This document shows positions 1-5,632 of a stretch of DNA of 6,059 bases, one piece after another (the stretch's first letter is position 1; the number at the start of each line of letters is the position of its first letter). Position numbers and translations under genes: made by a program. The DNA comes from JBFLVT01 sp036804525. GTDB taxonomy: Bacteria > Bacillota > Desulfotomaculia > Desulfotomaculales > JASEER01. The stretch is taken from the NCBI GenBank assembly GCA_036804525.1, contig DAIRSE010000057.1, forward strand, positions 1 through 6,059. The letters are read 5' to 3'. The notes below the pieces were generated by a model that was not told where the DNA came from, searched no databases, and saw nothing but the letters and a program-made list of their open reading frames with translations.

Positions 1-154
1 CCTGCGCCCGCATCAGGATGGGCTCGATTTCGGGGTCGTTGATGGACGGGTAGTAAGAGCGGGAGCCTACCGTGATGTGGTAACCGGCACGGCGAAACAA
101 TTGAAAGGTCGCTTCTTGCAGGCTGCCTTTGGGAAGGCCGAGGCGAAGTTTCAA
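1..154 (-). CDS. hisG: ATP phosphoribosyltransferase, long form (HisG), N-terminal part, cut by left edge
   Basis: HisG catalyses the first step of histidine biosynthesis, condensing ATP with PRPP to give phosphoribosyl-ATP in the cytoplasm. Reading the minus strand from position 154 gives 51 residues that begin MKLRLGLPKGSLQEATFQLF and continue to SRSYYPSINDPEIEP and MRAQ at the edge. The LPKGSLQEAT segment and the SRSYYPSI.DPEIE stretch are typical of the N-terminal catalytic domain of the long HisG type, which needs no HisZ partner; the regulatory C-terminal domain would lie outside the window. I chose the TTG start at 154-152 because a complement-strand AAGGAGG (plus 163-169) lies 8 nt upstream. 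The ATG 5 nt further upstream (plus 157-159) is out of frame and meets TGA after one codon. A TTG seven codons upstream lacks a ribosome site. The gene is transcribed away from the Ppx/GppA gene. The family call is firm; the start is likely. Confidence 0.9.
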   Translation of the reverse strand, partial: MKLRLGLPKGSLQEATFQLFRRAGYHITVGSRSYYPSINDPEIEPILMRAQ

Positions 155-206
155 GGCATTGTCCTCCTTGGTCAACGTTGGGCCCAGTTTAAGGCCGTAC
201 CTTTAT

Positions 207-235
207 TCTATAATCAAAAAATGCAGCCTCGTCAA
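207..235 (-). promoter_or_regulatory. Candidate sigma-A promoter for hisG
   Basis: On the minus strand TTGACG (plus 230-235) is followed after 17 bp by TATAGA (plus 207-212); TAGAAT, two bases further on, is an alternative -10. The -35 matches the consensus at 5 of 6 positions and the spacing is ideal. The -10 lies about 52 bp before the TTG start of hisG, leaving a short leader. It overlaps the plus-strand TATAAT at 209-214. This is pattern matching only. Confidence 0.5.
209..214 (+). promoter_or_regulatory. Candidate -10 element for the Ppx/GppA gene
   Basis: A perfect TATAAT lies 45 bp upstream of the ATG at 260, in the only AT-rich stretch of the hisG/ppx gap. No convincing -35 sits 16-18 bp upstream (186-191 reads AGTTTA), so activity would be weak or need an activator. 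The hexamer overlaps the -10 of the opposing hisG promoter, so the two polymerases could exclude each other. Confidence 0.35.
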
Positions 236-259
236 GGAATTTGCGGTGAGGTACAGGCA

Positions 260-1129
260 ATGAAGGTTGGCGTTATTGATATTGGAAGCAATTCTACGCG
301 GATGCTCCTGGCCGATGTCCAGGGGCGGGTTGTTACCCCCCTGGAAGCCGACATGGCCACGACGCGGCTTGGCAAGGGCATTGCCAACAGGCTCCTGGAC
401 CGGTGCGCTATGGAGAAGACCGCTGATGCCGTACAGGCCTTCAGGGAGCGCTTTAACGCCGCAGGCGCGGAAAAAGTCATCGTCGCGGCCACGGCAGCCG
501 TGCGGGAAGCCGTTAACGCCGGAGAGTTCATCGACCTCGTCCGCCGGCATACCGGCGATACGGTGCTCGTCCTCTCGGGGGAAGAGGAGGCCTCTTACGG
601 CTATCTCGGGGTGACCGCAGGTCTGCCCGGTATGGAAGGGAAGGCCGTCACGATGGATATCGGGGGAGGCAGCACCGAGTTCGCCTGGCCGGAGGCTGAC
701 GGGCTCCGCCACGTAAGCCTTCCCGCGGGGGCGGTGCGCATGACCGAACAGGATTATACCGACGGCGAAATCCTGGATATTTTAAGCAGTGCAACCGGTT
801 CTCTTATGAAAAGGCCCGAATTGCAGCTAGTCGGCATCGGCGGCACGATGACCACCCTGGCCGCGGTGGCGCAGGGGCTCAAGGTCTACGATTCGCGGCT
901 TGTCCACGGTTACGTGCTGACTCTCGAAAAGATTGCCGGGATTCTGGATGACCTGCGTCACCGAACCATCGAAGAACGCCGCCAAATGCCCGGTTTACAA
1001 CCCGAGCGCGCCGATATCATCGTTGCCGGAGTGCGCATCTGCTGCCTGGCAATGGGCGCTATGGGCCGCTCTAAGGTTACCGTAAGTGATTACGACATTC
1101 TGCATGGGCTGGCGTTAGTGTTTGGATAG
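260..1129 (+). CDS. Ppx/GppA family phosphatase (exopolyphosphatase or pppGpp phosphohydrolase)
   Basis: The 289-residue protein belongs to the ASKHA-fold Ppx/GppA family, which removes terminal phosphate from polyphosphate or from the alarmone pppGpp in the cytoplasm. Visible motifs in order are the phosphate-1 loop DIGSNSTRM (7-15), ATAAVREA (77-84), SGEEEA (106-111) carrying the family's catalytic glutamate, the phosphate-2 loop DIGGGSTEF (133-141), GIGGTMTTLAA (192-202), ERADIIVAG (249-257) and SDYDILHGLAL near the end. It is a short version of about 300 residues without the C-terminal HD-like domain of E. coli Ppx and GppA. The reading frame stays open back to 77, but the conserved start MKVGVIDIGSNST fits the ATG at 260, with GGTGAGG 8 nt upstream. 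The upstream extension overlaps hisG and is not conserved-looking. Substrate preference cannot be read from the sequence, and no ppk is in view. Divergent from hisG; spoIIE follows after 160 bp with its own promoter. Confidence 0.9.
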   Translation: MKVGVIDIGSNSTRMLLADVQGRVVTPLEADMATTRLGKGIANRLLDRCAMEKTADAVQAFRERFNAAGAEKVIVAATAAVREAVNAGEFIDLVRRHTGDTVLVLSGEEEASYGYLGVTAGLPGMEGKAVTMDIGGGSTEFAWPEADGLRHVSLPAGAVRMTEQDYTDGEILDILSSATGSLMKRPELQLVGIGGTMTTLAAVAQGLKVYDSRLVHGYVLTLEKIAGILDDLRHRTIEERRQMPGLQPERADIIVAGVRICCLAMGAMGRSKVTVSDYDILHGLALVFG

Positions 1130-1154
1130 CCGTTTGGTATCGTAACTGGTTTCA

Positions 1155-1176
1155 GCAAAGTACCGCAAAGTACCGC
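1155..1176. repeat. Short tandem repeat, 2.2 copies of GCAAAGTACC
   Basis: GCAAAGTACC is present at 1155-1164 and again at 1165-1174, followed by GC, with no mismatch. It lies 25 bp after the stop of the Ppx/GppA gene and 15 bp before the Spo0A-like box. The 10-bp period is close to one helical turn, so paired binding of a regulator is possible, but replication slippage is just as likely. Confidence 0.6.
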
Positions 1177-1190
1177 GGAGACAGACCTCC

Positions 1191-1197
1191 TGTCGAA
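1191..1197 (+). promoter_or_regulatory. Candidate Spo0A box upstream of spoIIE
   Basis: TGTCGAA is an exact match to the 0A-box core TGNCGAA recognised by the sporulation master regulator Spo0A. It centres about 70 bp upstream of the expected transcription start of spoIIE, within the range seen at Spo0A-activated promoters. A poorer half-match, TGTCTCT, follows at 1210-1216, 19 bp on. spoIIE is a known direct Spo0A target in Bacillus, which supports the call; a 7-mer alone would be weak evidence. Confidence 0.55.
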
Positions 1198-1223
1198 AGA
1201 AAAGGCGCTTGTCTCTACCTCAT

Positions 1224-1257
1224 GTGACACGTATTTCCCTCCCCCTTCCTCTATAAT
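1224..1257 (+). promoter_or_regulatory. Candidate spoIIE promoter, sigma-A-like with 22-bp spacer
   Basis: A perfect -10 TATAAT lies at 1252-1257. No -35 is recognisable at the normal 16-18 bp distance (1228-1234 reads CACGTAT), but GTGACA at 1224-1229 matches TTGACA at five of six positions with a 22-bp spacer. Over-long spacers of 21-22 bp with otherwise good sigma-A hexamers are the known signature of the Spo0A-dependent spoIIE and spoIIG promoters of B. subtilis. Transcription should begin near 1264, giving a leader of about 25 nt. Confidence 0.6.
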
Positions 1258-1289
1258 AGGTAGAAATTGGAAATAAGGGGTGAGGGGGG

Positions 1290-3695
1290 TTGTCCGAACA
1301 CCTCAACGTTATCCCGGATCCTCAAAGGGCTCACAAGGGATGGGCCAGGGCGGCGACATCCTCAAGGCCGCGGGCGGACCTGGGCTCTGTATCCCGTGTC
1401 CTCAGTTGGCAGCGCATAGTTCTTTGCGCGGCGGGCTTCTTTCTGGGCCGCGCCGTCTTGATGGATGAACTCAGCCCGTTTGCCCCGGCTTTTGCGGGAG
1501 CGGCGTTATACAGTTTCGGCCCCGCTGCTTGGCCTGCCGTGGCGGCGATGCTGCTGGGCCAGACGACAGTGCTGGACGGGGTGACGATGGCCCAATCGCT
1601 GCTGATCGTCGCCGGCGTCGGGCTGATCTTGCGGGCGATGCCGGGGGATTTCCGTCGCCCGTCCCTGGTCGTGGCCACCCTTGTTCCGGCGGTCACCGTA
1701 GTCGTTAAGGCTTCCTTCCTTGCTTTCGCCTCGGCCGCGCTCTACGACTATGTGGCCCTGATGGTCGAGGCCGCCCTCTGCGGCGTCTTGACTTACGTAA
1801 TGATAAACGCCTTTGTTCCCCGCACCCGGCCGCTGTCCGGCGAGGAGTTCTTTTGTCACATCGTCATGCTGGCCGGTGTTATTGCCGGGATGGGGCGGTT
1901 GAGTGTCGCCTCCGTGACCCTTACCGGGGTAGCCAGCAAGTTCGCCGTGCTCCTGGCCGCCATTCTCGGCGGTGGAGGCGTCGGTGCCGCCGCGGGCGCG
2001 ATTGTGGGGGTAGTCCCCGGTGTGGCTTTTGCGGCGGCTCAGGCTGCTATCAGCGTTTATGCCTTTGCCGGTTTTTTGGCAGGGGTGTGCAGGCGTTTCG
2101 GCAAACTGGGCGTCGCCATCGGGTTTTTGCTCGGGAACATCGTCCTGGCCATCTATATCAGCGATTACAGTGATTTGGAGAGTGTCCTGGCTGAGGCGGC
2201 CGTCGCCGTTGCTCTCTTTGTGCTTATCCCCGTCGGGTGGATGGAAAAACTCCGGGACGTCCTGCCTGAAGGCGCACTGGGCGCGGCAGTGACGGACGAC
2301 AAGGTGAAGGAAATAATCAAGGCGCGCGTGGGCAGCTGGGCCAGGATGTTTGACGAGCTTTCCAGGACTTTTGCCCGGGTTTCTTCGGCTGGACTCGAAG
2401 TGAAAGGGGACACGCCCCTTGAGGAACTTCTCGACGAGGTTCGTAACCGGATTTGCCGGGACTGTGCTCTGCATAAGAGCTGCTGGGAACGCGATTCGTA
2501 CCGTACGCACCAGGAGTTTTTTGATGTGCTGAAGGCGCTCGAGGCTACAGGAAAGGTTAGTGCGGACGGTTTTCCGGAGCATGTCCGCCGCCGGTGCCTG
2601 AAAATCAACGAGCTCGCGCTTACGCTCACCTGCCTCTACGAGACTTACAGGGTTAACCGTTACTGGTACCGGCGCCTGGTCGAGAGTCGCGAGGTCGTTT
2701 CGGAACACTTGCGGGGTCTGGCCGGGATTATGCAGAACATGTCGGCCGAACTCTGCTCGACTGTCGAGAACGCCGGCCGGGTCGAGATCGCGCTGCGGAG
2801 GAAGTTCAACCAGCTCGACATTCCGGTTACTCATATCACCAGTTCTCCCCGCGACGACGGGCGGTTGGAGATCAAGATTTCCCGCCCTCCCTGCCATGGC
2901 GAGCTGGCCTGCCGGTACATGATGGCCCCCGTCGTGTCCAAGGTGATCGGGCAGCCCTTTACCGTCGGTACGATGAAGTGTAGCACGAGGGGAGAGTTCG
3001 CGGACTGTACGTTTAACCTTTGTCCCGCACTGCGCTACCGCGTTGACGTGGGAGTGGCCAAGGCCGGCAAGGACGGCAGCCCCGTATCCGGCGACACGTA
3101 CTCCTTCCTGAACCTCAGAGACGGCAAGTTCTGTATGCTCCTGAGCGACGGCATGGGGGTAGGTCCCCAGGCGGCGCTGGAAAGCAGCATGACGATCTCC
3201 CTATTAGAGAACCTTTTTGAGTCCGGTTTCGGCCAGGATATGGCCGTCAAAACGGTCAACTCCATTCTCCTGCTGCGGGCGCCCGACGAGAGCTTTGCGA
3301 CCGTGGACATCACGGTAATCGACCTTTATTCGGGCAAGGCGGAATTTGTCAAAATCGGCGCGGCGCCCGGCTTCATCCTGAGCGGCACCAACGTCCGCGT
3401 CATCAGGAGCGCCTCGCTGCCGGTCGGGATTTTAAAAGACATCGAGGTCAACGCGGTAGTCAAGAACGTGGGCGCGGGGGACGTCGTGGTCATGGTCACG
3501 GACGGCGTCCTGGACGCCTACGGCGGGAGCCAGGAAAAGGAGTCCTGGCTTGCCGACGTGATCAGCGAGATCGGCGCGGTCGAGCCGCAGCAGATGGCCG
3601 ACTTGATTCTGGAGAAAGCACGGGAGGCGGCAGGCGGATTAACCCCGGACGATATGACGGTACTCGTCGGGCGGATCGGAAAGACCATGAGCTGA
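1290..3695 (+). CDS. spoIIE: Stage II sporulation protein E, membrane PP2C-type serine phosphatase
   Basis: SpoIIE dephosphorylates the anti-anti-sigma factor SpoIIAA in the forespore, which frees sigma-F, and it also acts with FtsZ at the polar septum. The 801-residue length is close to the 827 of B. subtilis. A basic cytoplasmic tail (1-40) precedes about ten hydrophobic segments (roughly 42-316), with LPFALPF-like LSPFAPAFAGA at 61-71. The central regulatory region (about 320-580) carries the cysteine motif CRDCALHKSCW (C389, C392, C398), matching CxxCxxxxxCW of the family. The C-terminal PP2C domain has VSGDTYS (D602), LSDGMG (D620), VTDGV (D738) and DDMTVLV (D787/D788), corresponding to the metal-binding aspartates, so catalysis should be intact. 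I chose the TTG at 1290 because AAGGGGTGAG (1275-1284) sits just upstream and no in-frame ATG or GTG precedes it; the first in-frame ATG (codon 58) would remove the first membrane segment. Preceded by a Spo0A-type promoter. Confidence 0.97.
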   Translation: MSEHLNVIPDPQRAHKGWARAATSSRPRADLGSVSRVLSWQRIVLCAAGFFLGRAVLMDELSPFAPAFAGAALYSFGPAAWPAVAAMLLGQTTVLDGVTMAQSLLIVAGVGLILRAMPGDFRRPSLVVATLVPAVTVVVKASFLAFASAALYDYVALMVEAALCGVLTYVMINAFVPRTRPLSGEEFFCHIVMLAGVIAGMGRLSVASVTLTGVASKFAVLLAAILGGGGVGAAAGAIVGVVPGVAFAAAQAAISVYAFAGFLAGVCRRFGKLGVAIGFLLGNIVLAIYISDYSDLESVLAEAAVAVALFVLIPVGWMEKLRDVLPEGALGAAVTDDKVKEIIKARVGSWARMFDELSRTFARVSSAGLEVKGDTPLEELLDEVRNRICRDCALHKSCWERDSYRTHQEFFDVLKALEATGKVSADGFPEHVRRRCLKINELALTLTCLYETYRVNRYWYRRLVESREVVSEHLRGLAGIMQNMSAELCSTVENAGRVEIALRRKFNQLDIPVTHITSSPRDDGRLEIKISRPPCHGELACRYMMAPVVSKVIGQPFTVGTMKCSTRGEFADCTFNLCPALRYRVDVGVAKAGKDGSPVSGDTYSFLNLRDGKFCMLLSDGMGVGPQAALESSMTISLLENLFESGFGQDMAVKTVNSILLLRAPDESFATVDITVIDLYSGKAEFVKIGAAPGFILSGTNVRVIRSASLPVGILKDIEVNAVVKNVGAGDVVVMVTDGVLDAYGGSQEKESWLADVISEIGAVEPQQMADLILEKAREAAGGLTPDDMTVLVGRIGKTMS

Positions 3696-3713
3696 ATCCT
3701 TGCGAATTCAGCG

Positions 3714-3913
3714 CTATTCCGGATGCCCCAGGGCTTTGCGGTACTGCGAAGGCGAAAGGCCTACCTTTCGCTTGAAGGTCACGGTGAACTTTTTCCCGTT
3801 TCGGTTTTATAGACGGCGATGAAGCGATACGGGCTGTAGTTGGCGATGCGGGCCAGGTCGTCCAGGGAATAGTCCTCAAGGTAGTGTTCGTGCAGAAAGT
3901 CAACGAGCACAGA
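3714..3913 (-). pseudogene. Remnant of an AraC-family transcriptional regulator (DNA-binding domain with internal deletion and frameshift)
   Basis: Read on the minus strand from 3913, the sequence gives TSVLVDFLHEHYLEDYSL, then DDLARIANYSPYRFIAVYKTETGK, the first helix-turn-helix of an AraC/XylS domain. The frame then hits TGA (3781-3779). In another frame, from about 3789, it continues FTVTFKRKVGLSPSQYRKAL and ends at TAG (3716-3714), the usual C-terminal end of this family. Between the two parts about 35-40 residues of the second helix-turn-helix are absent, so the gene has lost an internal piece and its frame. The first-part frame stays open upstream to a TAA at 4003-4001 but shows no ATG and no recognisable effector domain. 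The remnant converges on spoIIE, its end 18 bp from the spoIIE stop. The fragment cannot encode a working regulator; an assembly error could explain the shift at the five-T run (3790-3794), but not the missing helices. Confidence 0.8.
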
Positions 3914-3960
3914 GGTGCCTTTCCGGTCCCGGCGGGTCGGTTCGTAATCGGGTACGTAAA

Positions 3961-3980
3961 GGGGTGGCGGAAGCCACCCC
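3961..3980. terminator. Perfect 8-bp hairpin in the spoIIE-tilS gap, possible weak terminator
   Basis: GGGGTGGC-GGAA-GCCACCCC is a perfect GC-rich stem closing a four-base GGAA loop. On the plus strand it is followed by TTGATTCGTT and on the minus strand by TTTACG, so neither side has a proper U-tract. It could end spoIIE transcripts about 265 nt past the stop codon, or be a structural relic of the decayed regulator region. The structure is certain; the function is a guess. Confidence 0.4.
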
Positions 3981-4126
3981 TTGATTCGTTGGCTGCACGT
4001 TTACGTTCCGCCGTTTATCCCCCCGCCGCTTTTTGCTTGCAGGTAATGCCGCCCTGATGTGGAATTTTTAAGAGATACTGAAGGATACACCGGCATAAAA
4101 AGTGCTAGATCGCCGTCGGCCGCCTG
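3981..4126. other. Non-coding leader before tilS, no firm feature
   Basis: Together with the AraC remnant and the hairpin this completes a 431-bp gap without an intact gene. I see no tRNA, riboswitch or plausible small gene here. A possible promoter is TTGCAG (4035-4040), 17 bp, TGGAAT (4058-4063), but both hexamers are poor. A six-base inverted pair ATGCCG/CGGCAT flanks 4044-4096 with a 41-nt loop and is probably chance. tilS must still be read through from spoIIE or have its own start in this stretch. Confidence 0.4.
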
Positions 4127-5578
4127 GTGGTGAAAACGTTGCAGGTTGAAGACCTTCCCAACCATGTCGAGGCTTACTGCAGGCGCCACGCCATGTTCCG
4201 GCGGGGCGACAAGGTCCTGGTGGGCGTTTCGGGCGGCCCGGATTCGACCGCTCTCCTGGACATCCTGTTCAACCTGCGCTCCAGGCTGGGTATAGAACTG
4301 GTCGTTGCGCACTTCAACCACAGGCTCAGGGGAGAAGAGTCCGACGAAGACGCGCGTGCCGTTGCGAGGGTGGCCCAATGCTACGGCCTGCCCTTTGTTG
4401 CCGATGCCGGTGATGTCGCGGCCTTTGCGAAGAAAGCCAGGCGCGGGATCGAGGAAGCGGCGCGCCACCTGCGTTATGCCTTTTTTGAGCGTGTACTCGG
4501 CGAAGTTCAGGCTGACCGCGTGGCCCTGGGGCACAACGCGGACGACCAGGCCGAGACTATCCTTTTTCACTTCTTAAGGGGCTCGGGGACGGCCGGCCTG
4601 GCGGGAATGCCCCCGGTCCGGGGTCCTTTCGTGCGTCCCCTGCTGGGAATCCGCAGGTCGACCATCGAAAAATACTGCAGGCGGGCCCGGTTGTCAACGC
4701 GCATGGACACATCCAATTTCAACACTGATTACACGCGCAACCGCATCAGGCTCGAACTTATCCCGGCGCTGCAAAACGTTTACAACCCCAACCTTGTGCC
4801 TGCCTTACTGCGTATGGCTGAGATCGTCAGGGCCGATGAGGCTTTCATGCGTACCGAGGCTCTGCGGGTTTTTGCTTCGCAGGCTAAAGTTACCGACGAC
4901 GAGGTTGCCTTTGACCGCAAAGCCTTTGACCTGGTGCCGCTGGCCCTGCAGCGCCGGCTGGTGCGTCTCGCTTGGTCGGAACTGACCGGGCGCGACGACC
5001 TGCCTTTCGATCAGGTGGAAAGGGTCCTTGAGATCGTCGCCCGCAAGGAAAGCGGGCAGGTTGTCCAGCTCCCGGGCGGCGTGTACATGGCCAAGGAACA
5101 GCTGACGGTTACCTTTACCTACGCCTTTGCCCAGCCCGACGCGACCCCTTACGCATACCCGGTGGCCGTTCCGGGCGTAACGGACATCCCGGAGGCCGGG
5201 GCGCAGCTGGAGTGCTGCGTCATCGACGGGAAAGACGTCCCCGATCCACGGGAACTGGACCCGGACAGGGCTGTCCTGGACTTCGATAAGCTGGTGCCGC
5301 CCCTGGTGGTGCGCAACCGGCGGCCCGGTGACGTTTTTCAACCCTTCGGCTCGGGGATTACCAGGCTGAAGAAGTTCCTCAGCGGGCTGAAAGTTACGCG
5401 CCGCGAGCGGGACAGAGTTCCCCTCCTGGTGGACGGCAGGGGCCGCATCGCCTGGGTAGCGGGAGTGCGGGCCGCCGAATGGTGTCGAGTGGATAGGGGT
5501 ACCACGAGGGCGTTGTTCCTTGAGATACGGCGTGAAACGGCGAGTTTAGGCCAGATTGAAAGAGGAAATAAGATGTGA
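4127..5578 (+). CDS. tilS: tRNA(Ile)-lysidine synthetase
   Basis: TilS uses ATP and lysine to convert C34 of the CAU-anticodon tRNA(Ile) to lysidine, so that it reads AUA and is charged with isoleucine; it is normally essential. The 483-residue protein has the PP-loop SGGPDS (35-40), AHFNHRLRGEESDEDA (61-76), LGHNADDQAETILFHFLRG (134-152), and DTSNFNTDYTRNRIRLELIP (194-213), all hallmarks of the N-terminal N-type ATP pyrophosphatase domain. A helical middle domain (about 225-310) follows, then the TilS C-terminal domain with VRNRRPGDVFQPFG (395-408) and LKKFLSGLKVTRRERDRVPL (414-433). Length is normal. The start is uncertain: GTG codons at 4127 and 4130 lack a clear ribosome site, whereas a TTG at 4139 has GGTGG (4126-4130) 8 nt upstream. 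ftsH follows after 54 bp, and the hpt gene often found between them is absent. Confidence 0.95.
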   Translation: MVKTLQVEDLPNHVEAYCRRHAMFRRGDKVLVGVSGGPDSTALLDILFNLRSRLGIELVVAHFNHRLRGEESDEDARAVARVAQCYGLPFVADAGDVAAFAKKARRGIEEAARHLRYAFFERVLGEVQADRVALGHNADDQAETILFHFLRGSGTAGLAGMPPVRGPFVRPLLGIRRSTIEKYCRRARLSTRMDTSNFNTDYTRNRIRLELIPALQNVYNPNLVPALLRMAEIVRADEAFMRTEALRVFASQAKVTDDEVAFDRKAFDLVPLALQRRLVRLAWSELTGRDDLPFDQVERVLEIVARKESGQVVQLPGGVYMAKEQLTVTFTYAFAQPDATPYAYPVAVPGVTDIPEAGAQLECCVIDGKDVPDPRELDPDRAVLDFDKLVPPLVVRNRRPGDVFQPFGSGITRLKKFLSGLKVTRRERDRVPLLVDGRGRIAWVAGVRAAEWCRVDRGTTRALFLEIRRETASLGQIERGNKM

Positions 5579-5584
5579 TAAAAT
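5556..5584 (+). promoter_or_regulatory. Sigma-A promoter for ftsH overlapping the end of tilS
   Basis: TTGAAA (5556-5561) and TAAAAT (5579-5584) each match consensus at five of six positions and are exactly 17 bp apart. The bases just before the -10 are TGA, giving an extended -10 (TGn); these three bases are also the tilS stop codon. Transcription would begin near 5591, about 42 nt before the ftsH ATG. This is the best-looking promoter in the window and suggests ftsH can be expressed independently of tilS. Confidence 0.65.
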
Positions 5585-5632
5585 ACTCCTGTTGTGTGGC
5601 TAGTTAGCTGAAGTCCGAGAGGAGTTGGCTGC

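Noticed and set aside
77..259. N-terminal extension of the Ppx/GppA gene to a GTG at 77
   Set aside because: The extension overlaps hisG and the divergent promoters; the conserved phosphatase start coincides with the ATG at 260, which has a ribosome site.
1176..1195. GACAG-ACCTC-CTGTC as a terminator of the Ppx/GppA gene
   Set aside because: The stem is only 5 bp and no T-run follows; it is too weak to call.
1506..2897. A 463-codon open frame on the minus strand inside spoIIE
   Set aside because: It is antisense to the well-supported SpoIIE coding region, its translation is rich in G, P, R, H and Q with no recognisable domain, and long antisense frames are common in GC-rich genes.
3690..3715. 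GCTGAAT-8-ATTCAGC hairpin overlapping the spoIIE stop codon as terminator
   Set aside because: The 7-bp stem is AT-containing, begins inside the coding region and is not followed by a T-tract.
3562..3903. A 113-codon minus-strand open frame covering the spoIIE end and the gap
   Set aside because: It is in the wrong frame for the AraC-like sequence, lacks any recognisable motif and overlaps the PP2C end of spoIIE.
4044..4096. ATGCCG/CGGCAT inverted pair as the closing stem of a riboswitch before tilS
   Set aside because: A six-base stem around a 41-nt loop with no recognisable conserved core is expected by chance.
4001..4570. A 189-codon minus-strand open frame over the start of tilS
   Set aside because: Most of it is antisense to the TilS PP-loop domain, with no family motif; its last part only happens to cross the non-coding leader.
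4805..5341. A 178-codon minus-strand open frame within tilS
   Set aside because: Fully antisense to the TilS middle and C-terminal domains; composition reflects the codon bias of the opposite strand.
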